This document shows, piece by piece, positions 35,933 through 48,609 of a stretch of DNA of 64,000 nt. The notes under the pieces were generated by a model, which was not told the DNA's origin, did no database searches, and was given only the letters and a program-made list of their open reading frames with translations. Each line of letters begins with the position of its first letter. Position 1 is the first letter of the stretch. The position numbers were made by a program, and so were the translations under genes. The stretch spans positions 168,240-232,239 of the forward strand of contig QKWP01000066.1 in the NCBI GenBank assembly GCA_003550325.1, written 5' to 3'. The stretch comes from Gigaspora rosea (Eukaryota > Glomeromycota > Glomeromycetes > Diversisporales > Gigasporaceae).

Positions 35933-37152
35933 ATAGATGCTTGATATAGCTGATGAAAAATAATAAAACTTTGACACAACCTGACGAAACTATAAGTTTT
36001 GTCACTGATGCATGATGCATGATACAACTCAACTATATGTTTTTAAGGTCAAGTGTCCTTAACCTATACTCAGGGTAAAGGCTTTTATCCTATACCTGAA
36101 AGTATAAGTTTTTTTCTGTACTGCCTAAATATAATTGGTTCAAATATTAAAAATTCAAAATTTTTAAGTTTTTTTTTTTTTATTATATACTGTATTATTA
36201 AAGAGAATTTTTTATTAATAAAAATACTAAGTAGTGAATATAAAAAAAAAAAAATTTAACAAAAACATGGCAAGACAAAATCCAAACAAAAAACACTACA
36301 AGAATATAGCAAATAACAGCCAAAAGAACCAACAACAATCAAAAACACCAAGCAACAACGAAAGTACCACCAAATAATGACCAAAAGCACCAACAAACAA
36401 TGATCAAAGTACCATCAAACAATATAAAGCACCACTAAATGACAACTAAAAGCACCACCAAGCGACGACCAAAAGCACTACCAATGACGACCAAAAGCAC
36501 CACCAACGATGACCAAAAGCACCACCGAATGATGACCAAAATTACTACCAACCAATAACCAAAAGCACCACCAAATGATGATCTAAGCATAATCAAAAGC
36601 ACTACCAAACGATGATCAAAAGCACTACCAAACAACGATCAAAAGCACCAACAAAACCGATGATGAAAAGCACCAACAAACAATGACCAAAAGCACCACC
36701 AAACTACAACCAAAAACACTACCAAACTACAATGTAAAGTACTACCAAACGATGACCAAAAGCATGACCAAAAGCACGACCAAAGCATGACCAAAAGCAC
36801 ACCAAAAGCACCACCAAAGGCACCACCAAATGACGACCAAAGGCGCTAACAGATTACGACCAAAGGCACCACTAAATGACGATGAAAGAGTGACGAAAGC
36901 ACTGCAAGAATGACAATGAATGGATAAAAAACACCACACAATGACGACGAAAGCATGATGACAAAGGCACCACAAAAACGATGATGGAAAAAACATGCGA
37001 TTCTATGTTGATCAGTTTAATTTAATTTTATAATCATAGTCACATGACAGACACAAGATAAGACCCTCTACCCCGGGTATAGGTTAAGTTTCTCCTTTAA
37101 GGTCATGTGAACAGTTGCGTCAGGTCACATGAGTTGCGTCAGGCATCATTAG
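35933..37152. mobile_element. 1.2-kb TIR element filled with a minisatellite
   Basis: Flanks ATAAGGTT (35925-35932) and TTAAGGTT (37153-37160) match at 7 of 8 bases. The left end ATAGATGCTTGA and the right end TCAGGCATCATTAG are inverted relatives of the ends of the 205-1328 element. Subterminal TGACGAAAC and TTGCGTCAGG words support that kinship. Most of the interior (36270-36990) is a 21-24 bp minisatellite of the type AAAGCACCACCAAACGATGACC. No gene. Confidence 0.65.
36270..36990. repeat. Minisatellite AAAGCACCACCAAACGATGACC
   Basis: About 30 degenerate units of 21-24 bp. The minus-strand frames across it (WCFW-rich) are products of the repeat. A similar repeat on the other strand occurs at 57140-57730. 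Confidence 0.85.
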
Positions 37153-37430
37153 TTAAGGTTGAGTTAGCTTGCATAGAATTATCATGATTCTATTATGAGT
37201 TACTGTAAAAATTCTTAGTTGTATTATTTGAGTTAACGTAAAAATTCTGAAATAGAACTTATTAGTTATTCCAATAATACACAGGATTGAATTATCGCAA
37301 CCTTATTGTGAAATATTGAAAAAATTCGGTTACAGAATTTATTCTCCATTCTAGTAACATATAATATGTGGTTAAGGTTGAGTCAATTTGTATGAAATTA
37401 TTGCGACTTCTACTGACAACCGTATTTCAC

Positions 37431-37968
37431 AAATTTGAATAATACTGCATAAGTGGATTAAATAAAATTTGACAGTAAATCTTGGCTTAATGAAGCACAT
37501 TAATTAATTTTAATAATTACCAATTCATCTGGGCGGTAAAAAATCCAAAAATAAAAAATAAAAATCACAAAGCCATGATGACCCAAAATTTTATAAAGTT
37601 CAATTAATTTTGTTAACAACTCAGCACTAATTGTATAAATAGTTAATAAGTCTTGCTAAACATTGTCTCTCAGCTCAGGTCAGTTCTACAAGAGCAGAGC
37701 AAGTTGAAGAGCAAGAGTTCGAGAGTGTAGTATAAAACATGAATAATTTCAAGAAACAGTAGATCCCCCACCTTTTTTAGCCATTTTTTCGGCAATAAAA
37801 TAGATTGTACAACAAATAAACTGGAGCTCAAATACAGATTTGGCAAATTTATATATCACAATTATATAGGCCTTTTTATTGAGTTTAATAAATTGTTAAT
37901 AAAAGACAAAACAAAATTCAAAAAAAAAAAAAAAACAGCGAAAATCTGATGAAACAACGAAACCTCAA
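37431..37968. other. Spacer with a TATA-like site, no gene
   Basis: TGTATAAATAG at about 37633 is followed 40 bp later by a GC-richer run (GTCTCTCAGCTCAGG), which looks like a promoter or LTR start. No open frame follows. An A tract at 37921-37935 lies just before the duplicon begins. Confidence 0.35.
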
Positions 37969-38628
37969 CGTTAGCTTTACATCAATGATAAATTTCGAAC
38001 TTAATAAACAGTTGCGTCATTATATATGGAGTTTATTATTCGACATGTAAAAACCTTAACTCCTTCCAAAAATGAATAAATGAAAATTATTACTCCTACT
38101 AAAAATAAGGATTCCACAAAAATTAGCATAAGCGACATCAAAAAAATTGAAGGGAAACATCCCTGCCACATTTCATGTTACACATGAAACGTGATCGTAC
38201 TGGTATAAAAAATCCTACAAAGAAAAATGGAAATCCTAGACATCTAATGAAGATATGCGAAAATTTGTATTGGGCCACCGGTATTGTGCCCAAAAATCAA
38301 GTTTTTAATATAATTTATTATAGCATCCGTAAATTATTATGGTTCCGACTTTTTATTTTTGCTCGCTATACGTATGAAAATCACGAAGTACTGGTCACGG
38401 AGACAGGATTTCAAGAATCAATGCTCGCGTGTACAAACATATATGACAAATCACACCGTATATAAGATGCGATGCGATGATATGTGAAAAACAAGTAATG
38501 CATCACCATGCGTGATGAATAGAGTCACGAGGACCAACAGGTGGCAAGAAATGCACACGTGCTTGTAAACCGTTCCTGGTAATACAGTAATAAAAATGTA
38601 ACTTTTGTATCACTTTTACCATCGTTAT

Positions 38629-39124
38629 GTACTAGGTAATGCACAGCATTGTGTGTCCGAAGCGCAATAACAACTAGGAACTAATTTCATTTTTTTGATG
38701 AACATAAATCAAAACAATATGATGTATCAAAAAGGTAACTATTATACACATGCGGACAGACACCAAATTCAGAAGTTACGTTTTGATATTATTACTAGGA
38801 TAATTGCACAGCATTGTGTGTCCGAGCGCAATAACAACTAAGATCTAATTTCATTTTTTGATATTTTTTGATGCAACACAATCAAAACAACACGATGCAT
38901 CAAAAATGTAACTTTAATACGCATGCGGACAGACACCAAATACAGAAGTTACATTTTTGATATTACTTTTATTGATGCATCAAAAATGTAACTTTTGTAT
39001 CACCTTACGTAAACATATAAAGTCTCCGCTACGCTCCGGACAATTATTGATATATCAAAAATGTAACTTTTGCATCACCTTACGGAAACATATAAAGTCC
39101 TCCGCTACGCTCCGGACAATTAAA
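38629..39124. promoter_or_regulatory. Copy-2-only block of duplicated promoter sequence
   Basis: Absent upstream of the copy-1 pseudogene, where CATCGTTAT is followed almost at once by GGATGATCATTTTAAC. It holds two 170-175 bp units (from 38641 and 38816, each with GCACAGCATTGTGTGTCCGA and GCGGACAGACACCAAAT) and two 75-76 bp units (38971-39045 and 39046-39121). Each short unit contains ACATATAAAGT and CCGCTACGCTCCGGACAATT. The second TATA-like site is about 65 bp before the start codon. A duplicated core promoter is my inference. Confidence 0.6.
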
Positions 39125-39159
39125 ATGTCTTCGGATGATCATTTTAACTTTAAAAAAAA

Positions 39160-40715
39160 ATGACTTTTGAATTTTTTAAAAAACTTTCAAATAATTATCT
39201 TGAACTTCTTGATGATGAGGAAGATTTTAATGTCATAATTAATGTTGGCGAATCTTCAAATGCAAAAATATTCCGGGCGCATTCAACGATTTTAAAACAT
39301 CGATCATTGTATTTTCGTAATGAATTGACAAACATTAACAAAGATGAGAATAACATTAAAACGGTTAATCTAAATAATGTTACTATTCAGCAATTTGAAA
39401 TTATTATCAAGTAATTAAATAATACTCTTATTTTATGATCTTGTGAAATTTAAAATATTTTAAAAAAATGCTAAAAGTATTAACATAATATAAATTTAAT
39501 TTAAGGTATATTTACGGTGGAATAGTTTCATTAGAAGATCATGAAACTTCATTCGTTTTTGACCTCATGATTACTACCTGTGAATTTTTATTTGAAGAAC
39601 TGGCCAAGCATCTTGAAACTTATTTGATTGAAACCAAGGCTTCGTGGCTTCGATTACATTTTTCTAAAGTATTTCAAAAAAGCTTTCAAAATAATAAATT
39701 TCAAGAATTACAAAATTGGTGCAACGATATTATAGTAAAAATCCCAGAAAAATTTTTTGAATCAGAAGATTTTACATCAATTCAAGAAAATGTGTTGATC
39801 TCGATTATTAAACAAGATGACTTACAAATGGAAGAAATAAAAATTTGGAAACGAGTTATTGAATGGGGAATTGCACAAAATACAGGCATTCCACCTGATC
39901 CTAAGAATTGGTCTAATGAAAATTGTTTAACTATGAAGACAACTTTACAAAATTGTTTACCTTTTATTCGTTATTTCCAAATATCTAGTGAAAATGTTAA
40001 TGACCATTTACAACCATATAGACGAATTCTAGAAGATAATTTATGGGATGATATAATGAAAAGACTTTTATTTCCAAATAAACCGATATCAGCAGTAATT
40101 CTTCCACCTCGTGTAGTTTTAACACAAAAATTACCACCCAGAACGACAGAACCATTTTCAACGATCATTAATGAAGCACAAGCAGCTGAAATTACTTCAT
40201 GGATTGATAAAAAGGTTGATATATACACTGCAACAGATAACCCATATGAATTTAAATTACTTTGTCGTGGAACAAGAGATGGTTTTACTTCTACCTCATT
40301 TTGGAATTTATGTGATAAGCAAACGAATGTCGTTGTGGTTGTGAAGATCAAAGATACTGATGAAATTCTTGGTGGGTATAATCCTATTGGATGGGATAAA
40401 ACGATTGATTATAAATATTATAATTGCGATAAGAGCTTTATTTTTTCATTGAGAAATGGTACTATTCAAAATTCTATTTTAAGTCATGCCAAAAATCCAA
40501 AATATGCAATTTATTGTGAACATAAATGTGGACCAATTTTCGGCGGTGGTAGTATTGGCGACTGTGATCTAGTCATTTTTGATAGATCTAATCAATGTTG
40601 GAATGTTCGAAATGCATATGAAAAACGACTTAGAAATGTTGCATACGATTCTTATGGGGTTTCATATTTTTCAGTTGATGAATACGAAGTATTTCGGATT
40701 AGTAAAAAGCCATAA
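39160..40715 (+). CDS. BTB-BACK-TLDc protein, intact
   Basis: Two exons, 39160-39410 and 39506-40715, joined by a 95-bp GT-AG intron that splits a lysine codon; 486 residues. Residues about 20-115 are a BTB/POZ domain (DFNVIINVGE, FRAHSTILKHRSLYF, then KYIYGG across the splice). About 120-270 is a BACK-like helical region (KIWKRVIEWGIAQ, NCLPFIRYFQIS). About 303-484 is a TLDc domain (ITSWIDKK, RGTRDGFTSTSFW, ILGGYNPIGW, FIFSLRN, CGPIFGGG, VDEYEVF). BTB domains dimerise and recruit cullin-3 ligases; TLDc domains are linked to oxidative-stress response and to V-ATPase regulation. The role of the fungal fusions is not established. An upstream ATG at 39124 runs into a stop. Of four copies here it alone is unbroken. 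Confidence 0.92.
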
Positions 40716-42040
40716 ATTTACAAATGTTAGGCTGTCGTCTTTTAAGTTATATCAAGATCGTGAATAAATAAACGTTGCCAAATGAAATATGAATCGTTAT
40801 CATTTAAATGTGAATATTAAATACATATTATCGCATAACATAACAGCGTTCAATTTGTACAACTTTTTATTATTGAATATATAAGGTTTGATCAAAAGAT
40901 ATAGCATATTTTTACCAGAGCAAAGGATCCTAAAAATTTTGGTAAAAATATATTCGACAATAGTAAAGTAAAAAGTAAAACTATACATCATTAACGTGGA
41001 ATTGAAGTTTAAATTAATTACTAAAGTTGAAATTGTAATAACTTATATTAATATCTATTAATGAACCATTTTTTGCATGATGGAGAAAGATAAAATCTTG
41101 GCAAAAGCTTACGTAACTAATGGACTATAACTTTAAAATTTATATCTTCGTAGAATCAGTTTATTAAATAAATTATTTATAAATTCACTCTAAAAAATCA
41201 GTTCCTGGATTTCTCTTTATCAATTTCATGTTATTTTTTCAGTTTTGTAACTTTTACTGGTTCGCTATCTTTCATCAGTTTCGTAACCTTTCGTCGCTTT
41301 GAGGTAATTAATGAAAAACGAAAATAATTTCGCATTTTATCAGCGTGAGCGTTTATCTAGTTCATATCAACGGATTGATTGAAGAACTAAATTTAATATG
41401 AATTGTCCCTATCAATCTGAACTTCTTATTTAATTTTACTATTCTACATTATTTCGTAAGAAAAGTTTATTGATATCCATCAAATCCGTTAGATTATTAT
41501 CAAATACTGCAATGAGCTGACGAAGTTATGATGATATAAATTTTAAAATTTTTACTCGATTTATTAATCTATTAGTTGCATAATCAAAAATCTATTTTAT
41601 TATTATCTACTGTTAATTATGTAATTAATTAGATTTTTCATGAGGTTCGTCATCACGTAAAAAAGGGTTCAGCTAACAACTATAGGCTATTTCAATTTTT
41701 AACTTTAGTAATTTTAACTTCAAATCACTATGATATATTTTTTAGATATAGTTTTTATTTTTCCATTTATTATTATATAATTTCATTTTTACTAAAATTT
41801 TTTAGTATCATTTAACCCTGACGAAAATATTCTGTGTATTTTGATCAATATTGGTTTATGATAGATTTAGTAACAAAAAATAAAAACAATAAAAATATGA
41901 AAAAGTTCAATACTAAGCGCTGTTATACGATAACATTTAATAATTGTATTTTAAATAATAAGTTAAATGTTTTATTTGGCAACATTTATTTATTCATGAT
42001 CTTGGTACAACTTAAAGATGTCCACTAACATTTGAAAAAT
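40716..42040. other. Shared 3' flank, no gene
   Basis: Collinear with 8603-9344 and 10582-11125. AATAAATAAA near 40764 could be the gene's polyadenylation signal. No other feature is supported. Confidence 0.55.
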
Positions 42041-43903
42041 TTATGCTTCTTACTAAGCTGAAATATTCATATTCATCTACTGAAAAAAATGACAACCCAT
42101 CAAATCGGTATGAAAAATTTCTATTCATTTTTCATATGCACTTTGAACATAATAATATTCATTAGAACTAGTATAAATGGCTAGATTACAGTCGCTACCA
42201 CCACCACCGAAAACTGGACCACAACCAGAACTACAATAAATTGCATATTCAGGTTTTTTACGCGACTTAAATATAATTTAAATAGTGGGTTCGTATTATT
42301 TCACCGACAATCACTTCACCGACATAACATTTTACCGACAAATACTCATCGACAAGTTCATTTTACTGACAGTTTGTTTCACCGAAGTTCATTTCACCGA
42401 CAAGTTTTTTTTCAAAAAGCACCCTAATTTTAGCCCTAATTCTACCTAATTCTACCCTACCCTAACGACAATGACCAGAATTACTTTGTCGGTGAAATGA
42501 GCTTCGGTGAAATAAACTGTCGGTAAATGAACGTGTCGGTGAATAATTGTCGGTGAAATGTTATGTCGGTGAAGTGATTGTCGATTAATTGATTGCCACC
42601 CTTGAACTTGAAGGGTACCATTTCTCAATGAAAAAATAAAGCTCTCATCGCAATTCATATATATCTATTATTAATCAGTTTATCCATCCACTAGGATTAT
42701 ATCCACCAAGAATTTCATCAGTATCTTTAACCTTCACAACTACAACATTTGTTTGCTTATCACATAAATTCCAAAATGTGGTAGAAGTAAAACCATCTCT
42801 GGTTCCACGAAGAAGTAATTTAAATTCATATGGGTTATTTGTTGCAGTGTATGTATCAGCCTTTTTATCAATCCATGAAATAATTTCAGCTGCTTGTGCT
42901 TCATTACGTTGAAAATGTTCTGTCGATCTGGGTGGTAATGTCTGTGTTAAAACTACACGAGGTGGAAGAACTACTGATGATATCGGTTTTTTGGAAATAA
43001 AAGTCTTTTCATTATATCATCCCATAAATTATCATTTAGAATTCGTCTATATAGTTGTAAATTGTCAATAACATTTTCACTATATATTTGGAAATAACGA
43101 ATAAAAGGTAAACAATTTTGTAAAATTGTCTTCATAGTTAAAAAATTATCATTAGACCAATTCTTAGGATCAGGTGGAATGCCTGTATTTTGTGCAATTC
43201 CACATTCAATAACTTGTTTCCAAATTTTTGCTTCTTCCATTTGTAAGCCATCTCGTTTAATGACCGAGATTAACGCGTTTTTTTGAATTGATGTAAAATC
43301 TTCTGACTCAAAAAACTTTTCTGGGTGCTTTAATATTATCGTTGCACCAATTTTGTAATTCTTGAAATTTATTATTTTGAAAGCTTTTTTGTATACATTA
43401 GAAAAATGTAATCGAAGCCACGAAGTCTTGGTCTCAATCAAATAAGCTTCAAGACATTTGGTCAGTACTTCAAATAAAAATTCACAGGTAATAACCATGA
43501 GGTCAGAAACAAATGATCTATCAAGATCTTCTAATGAAACTATTACACCATAGATAAACCTTAAATTAGTTTATAACAATATTAATATTTTAGCATTTTA
43601 AAATATTTTAAACTTCATGAGATGATAAATAAGAATGTTATTTAACTACTTGATAATAATTTCAAATTAGATTAACTGTTTTAATGTTGTTCTTATCTCT
43701 GTTAAATTTGTCAATTCATTACGAAAATACAATGATCTATTTTAAAATTGTTGAATGTGCCCGAAATATTTTAGTTTTGGAGATTCGACAACATTAATTA
43801 TTACATTAAAATCTTCTTAATCAAGAAGTTCAAGATAATTAGTTGAAACTTTTTCAAAAAATTCAAAAGTCATTTGTTTTTCTTTTGATAAAATAATAGA
43901 CAT
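42041..43903 (-). pseudogene. Inverted BTB-BACK-TLDc copy, broken by insertion
   Basis: Orthologue of 11126-12696. The start is at 43903 with the same extended N-terminus. The BACK region is open for 175 codons (42971-43498), ending where a frameshift falls near LLFPKNRYHQ. The TLDc part is in pieces. A 316-bp fold-back element (42286-42601) sits inside the region coding for FIFSLRNGT. The ancestral stop is near 42041. It lies tail to tail with the intact gene about 1.3 kb away, so antisense transcripts could overlap or pair with it. No protein expected. Confidence 0.8.
42286..42601. mobile_element. Fold-back element of CACCGACA repeats
   Basis: About 115-bp arms are built of units such as TTTCACCGACA / TGTCGGTGAAA, inverted left to right. 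The centre (about 42415-42475) holds degenerate CCCTAA repeats. Copy 1 lacks it. It interrupts the TLDc pseudogene, with partly matching flanks (TTTAAATAG and TTGAACTTG), so any duplication is eroded. Confidence 0.8.
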
Positions 43904-46480
43904 TTAATACAGTAATACATAATGATGGTAAAGGTATGTTATTCTAGATTGGACCTCGTGACTCTATTCGTCATGTATTGTGGTGCATTGCTTGTTTTTC
44001 ACATACCATCATATCGCATCGCACCTTATTTGTCATTGCTATGTATATATGTACATGTGAGCATTGATTCTCAAAATTTAACATGACCAGTACTACGTCA
44101 TCTTTCATGCGTATAACGAGCAAGTCGGAACCATAATAATTTACGGGTGCTATAATAAATGATATTAAAAACTTGTTTTTTTGGATAAAATACCAGTGGT
44201 CCGGCACAAATTTTCGCATTTGTTCATTAGATATTTAGGCTTTTCCATTTCTCTTCGTAGGATTTTTTATGAAATGATAATCACTGATCGCCAAAGATTT
44301 GAACGAAAATTTTTTGCACGGTGATTGCTAAAGATGCAAACATTGAGTGTCTGAATGGAATCTCGGTAAATTTAGAATCAACTTTAGATTTTAAATATGC
44401 TTTGGTTGAATGAAATTTTGAAGCCACTCAAACCACTAAAGAATTTCGAACCAAAGTTGATTCTGGATCTACTAGGAGCATATTTAATTTTTAAAATTAT
44501 AAGCGGTTAAATTCTTGTATAAGCAGCATTATTTACATTGATATACTAATTTCCTTTTCCTCGAATTAAATATGAAACCTACTATCTATTGTCATTATCT
44601 TTTAATTTTTAAAATGGTTGTTTAGTTTCAAATTTTAGCCAAACAACGTATCAGAGATCTTTTGCCAAAGCATTCTATACAAGTCGAAAAGTACTGCACT
44701 CATGCCTCATATTGGAATAATCTGACCTGATGTTCCAGAGATGAATTTTATTTGAAATACCAGTTTACTTTAGTTGTGATTTATGCATTATTAAAACTGA
44801 AACTGGATATGTCCCGGAAATAGCAATTAAATATTGCGCCAGATTTACCGTTGGCAGTTGAGTTTGTGTGGCTTAGTGCTAGCTGGTGGTTTCCCGCCTG
44901 CATTACGCAGCCGACCATCAATATGAACATGTATATAAGATAATGGCCGTTGCATAAGCAATTCTCAGCAACAGAAAAATAAAAGAAAAAAAAATAGCTG
45001 TTGTATAGGCGATTTTAGCTCAAATAAGGAGATAAATCAAATTTGACTTAATTTATACTCTTTGCTGTGGTTATTCATATTACAATTTGATATATGGGTG
45101 GTCAAAAGTAGAAACCAAGGAAATTGTTTCTAAGTAAATTTTTTCTAGAATTTAAATTAAAATATCTCAACAACTATTAAACCAAACTTGATAAAATTTT
45201 TTTTATTTTAATTTTATATAGTTATAGAATTAAAATAAAAAAAATTTATTAGATTTGGTTTAATAGTTGTCAAGATATTTTAATTTAAAGTTTTAAAAAA
45301 ACTACTAAAAACAATTTCCTTGGTTTCTACTTTTGACCGCCCATATGCATGTCAAGAATTTGAGCAATTTTTAGATTTTAAAAATAGTAATTTTAAAGTA
45401 CATACAAACGATATAAGTCACAAAAAATTTTTTTGTAAGTGTCAAATTTGAAGAAGAATCGATAATTTAATGCTAGTGTCAGATTATAACAGCTCAGTGA
45501 GCTAATTATTTGTTTTAAATGAAAATTATATTAGTTATAGAAATGTAATCAGTTTGAAATCCTATGCTAAAAGTCATTTTAAACCTGAGTTTATTAATGA
45601 ATAGATTGCATCTCTACTTTGCAAAATTTATTATATGATGAATCTTTGTGTAGTCATAAATATTTATAAGAACTTTTTATTTATTTGCTTTGTAATTACT
45701 TTTAAATTTAAAACTCAAAGAAAAAGAATTGAAACTACTTAACTACTAGTTGAAGATTTTCTTTTACTTTATATACATAATGTAATTTCAAAACTAAAAA
45801 TCTATTTATTCTAAATTAAAGTCTTAGGAATAAAAATGAAGGTTGATGAATTAATTGATGTTCTATGAGTTTGTTGATAAAGAAGTAAATATTGATTCTT
45901 AATAGTTGGATGTTTTATTTTTAGAATAATGTACAATTGTTGTTCTCCTATTCAATTATTCTTTCATTTTAGGAACTTCAAGATATTATTTATAGGTCTC
46001 TTTTTAAATAAAAGACCAAGTAAGATGTAACAATAAGTTATACACAAAATAATCTAGATAATTTCTTTGAATTTGTTTGTAATCTATTTGAATGCATTGT
46101 CCAAAGAGTTTGGTTAGAAAATTATTTTTTTTTTCAAGTATTAAATAACTATAATATATCAAAATTAATTAAATGATAATTTGAAAAGTATTTTTAGAGT
46201 TATTATTACCTTATTAATATTGACAATTTTATTTAATATAGTTTACAAAATTTAATCTTAAGTTCAAGAATTAATGCAAATTTGTTGGTTGATTACATAT
46301 TTGATATATATTTATAAAGCATTATTGTTAGCCATATTACTGAGGTATTTATGATATTGATTTGGATATTATTGTTAGACAATTTTCTAGATTTTTTATT
46401 ACTGACTATAATTTTTTATATAAAAATTATTCAATTTCTTATAAAAAAAAATAATTTATATAAAACAAATTTCAAATAGA
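43904..46480. other. Shared non-coding DNA plus one MITE
   Basis: Collinear with 12697-15050, including the 400-bp mirrored gene flank and the GCTTAGTGCTAGCTGGTGG motif near 44872. Interrupted by the MITE at 45097-45342. Confidence 0.5.
45097..45342. mobile_element. 246-bp palindromic MITE, TSD ATATG
   Basis: Arms GGGTGGTCAAAAGTAGAAAC and its near complement GTTTCTACTTTTGACCGCCC pair, and the fold extends through most of the element. ATATG flanks both sides (45092-45096 and 45343-45347). Copy 1 has an empty site (GATATATGCATTTCAAG near 13848). Confidence 0.85.
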
Positions 46481-46489
46481 CATGATCTT

Positions 46490-47665
46490 TAAGTACAAGG
46501 TTGTTTAATGTTCAAGAATCTTCTTCAGCACTCTTTTCATCTTGTAAATGTAAGGTTAAAGAGAGCTATTCTATTGCTTAACAAAGCACCAAAAGCTTTT
46601 TTCAGGAATGATATATAGAATTCTACTAAGTACTTACATTATTAATTGTACACAGAATCTTTGATTCTGTATATATTTCTAAGTTATCATTTTTATCCAT
46701 TTCTTCTGATTTTTCTATTTCTAAATTAGACATTAAGCTTTTAGAAATATATAGCTGAATAGGAGTCATGGTTTTACTATGTTCAACTTGTGCTTGAAGG
46801 AAATGTTAACTTTTTTTGGTAATTAAAAAATTTAATAAGGTTATGAATTTGTTTTGTGCATGGTTTAATAATTTTTAGGGCCTTAATAACCATTAGTTGA
46901 AGTGTGTATGCAGAGCAGGGAAGATGTTTAACACCATTCCAAATTCTAATAACCTTTTTCATATTCAATCCATTATCCATTATTGCACAGAATATTTTCA
47001 TTTCTAGTCTGAACTCTTTAATCTTTTTATCCAAATATTCTTGAATTCATTCTTGCATATTTGGATATTCTATTTTTTCTACTAACAGAATTACATTATG
47101 GATTTCAAATTTTGGTATTAACCAGTGAAGAGTTACACCAATATAGCCATTATTACTACAAGCCATCTATAAATCCATTGTTATAGAAGCAGTTTCACAA
47201 GTAGTAGATATTAATTCTTTTAATTATTGCATACTCTTTTGATAGGCAATAGCAAGATGTTGCTTGATACCCTTATTACTTGGTAGTTGAAATGCCAGGC
47301 CAATATGAAGAAACATTTTTTTGTATTCTTTTTTGTGAACAGTATTAAATGGTAGAGAATCAGTAACCAATATTTAGCTGTAACCCATTTTAACTCAGTT
47401 TGTTTGAATATAAAATGTGGAGTTATCTTCTTAATTATTTTATCAATATTCAATTAACTTTTTTCATTAGGTTTTGGATTATCAGTCTCTACTATTCCAT
47501 GTACTGATTGAATATATAATTTTATATTTCCTGCTCCACCACATGTTTATAATTCTTTTACATATATCTTCTTTTTCCTTTTTAGTTATAACAATTTTAC
47601 AAATATCATATTCATTTTCGGTTTCAAAATATTTCCAAACATAACTTGTTCAGGTCATTTACTAG
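46490..47665 (-). pseudogene. hAT transposase with BED finger, decayed (copy 2)
   Basis: Orthologue of 15060-16190. The best piece, 46783-47034, reads MKIFCAIMDNGLNMKKV, then CSAYTLQLMVIKALK, the hAT 'C.A.TLQL' signature. The BED finger region near 47600 and the link at 47220-47453 are in other frames. Several stops. Not functional. Confidence 0.7.
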
Positions 47666-48462
47666 ATGGATTTTATCTATTTTTAGTTTGAGTAAATCTC
47701 ACTTGAAATTTTTTTCTATTTGATTCTATAATAGAATCCTTAGTAGCATCATAAGGTTTATTGTCATTAGAATAGATAATTTCAGAAGTATATTCATTAT
47801 TGCTATTCATTTTTACAAGCTTAGAGAATTTAATATTAATTATACCAATGGTTATTTGTAGTGCGAATTAAAGTAAGTTTTTATTGAAAAAAAAGTTGTT
47901 ACAAAGAGATATTTATTTATTTTTTGTCATCATTATAATTATTATTTATTTATTTTTAATTTTTTATATGTATATTATATGTATTGTTGGTAATTCTCTT
48001 TTTAACGTAATAGGTAATGGTTAAATAAATTGCTATATTTAGTTTAGTAGTTGGACTTGTGCTAACTCATGATCTGTGAGTTAAACTCAAATAATTTACT
48101 TGAGATTTACTCAAATTATTTTTTTTAGTTTTAATATATTTTGATTCATGAGTTAAAATTACACAATTCAAATTATGACAAATTCGAGGTATTTAATAAC
48201 TAATTTGGTTTTTGTGTAATTAAATCAGATCCTGTACAGTTTGTACAATTTTATATAATTATAATTTTCATTATATGTGAAAGTTCTAGTAGACAATTAC
48301 TCAAAATAGAAACATATTTAACTTATATAGTTACTTCATTAGTTGGGCCAATCCATAATTAAAAAATGCTACAAGATATTATTAGATAAAAGAAGAACTC
48401 TTCAATAATCAAAGCCTTAACTGGGCTGATTCATAATTAAAGAATACTATGAGGTATTTTTA

Positions 48463-48609
48463 GGGGGTGACAAAAATTAGATGATTTTTTGGGGGAAAAG
48501 GAGTAAAAAAGTTGAAATTATATATAAGGAACCTGATTATTTATATATCAATAGAAGAAAGGGAGTAGGCCTTTGATAAAAAATAATCAGGTGATTAATG
48601 ACACAGCCC
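48463..48609. mobile_element. MITE, TTA target duplication (copy 2 orthologue)
   Basis: Counterpart of 17029-17180 at the same site, with GGGGGTGACAAAAATTAG and TTAATGACACAGCCC ends between TTA and TTA. It was present before the duplication. Confidence 0.65.

Larger units (their letters stand above)
33050..37430. repeat. Degenerate 110-130 bp tandem repeat, split by insertions
   Basis: Units containing GTTAAGGTTGAGTTAGTTTG, then TTATGAGTTACTGTA, AAATTCTGTTACAGAACTTA and an ATATAATATATGG end recur at about 33055-33180, 35330-35460, 35640-35932 and 37153-37430. Between them lie palindromic MITEs, a solo LTR and a 1.2-kb TIR element. Non-coding. Confidence 0.65.

Noticed and set aside
36435..36996. 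Minus-strand frames rich in Trp, Val and Cys
   Set aside because: Both follow the 21-24 bp minisatellite exactly and have no non-repeat sequence.
39971..40351. 126-codon antisense frame over the TLDc gene, also at 7879 and 11678
   Set aside because: Shadow of the real gene's codon pattern on the opposite strand; conserved only because the gene is.
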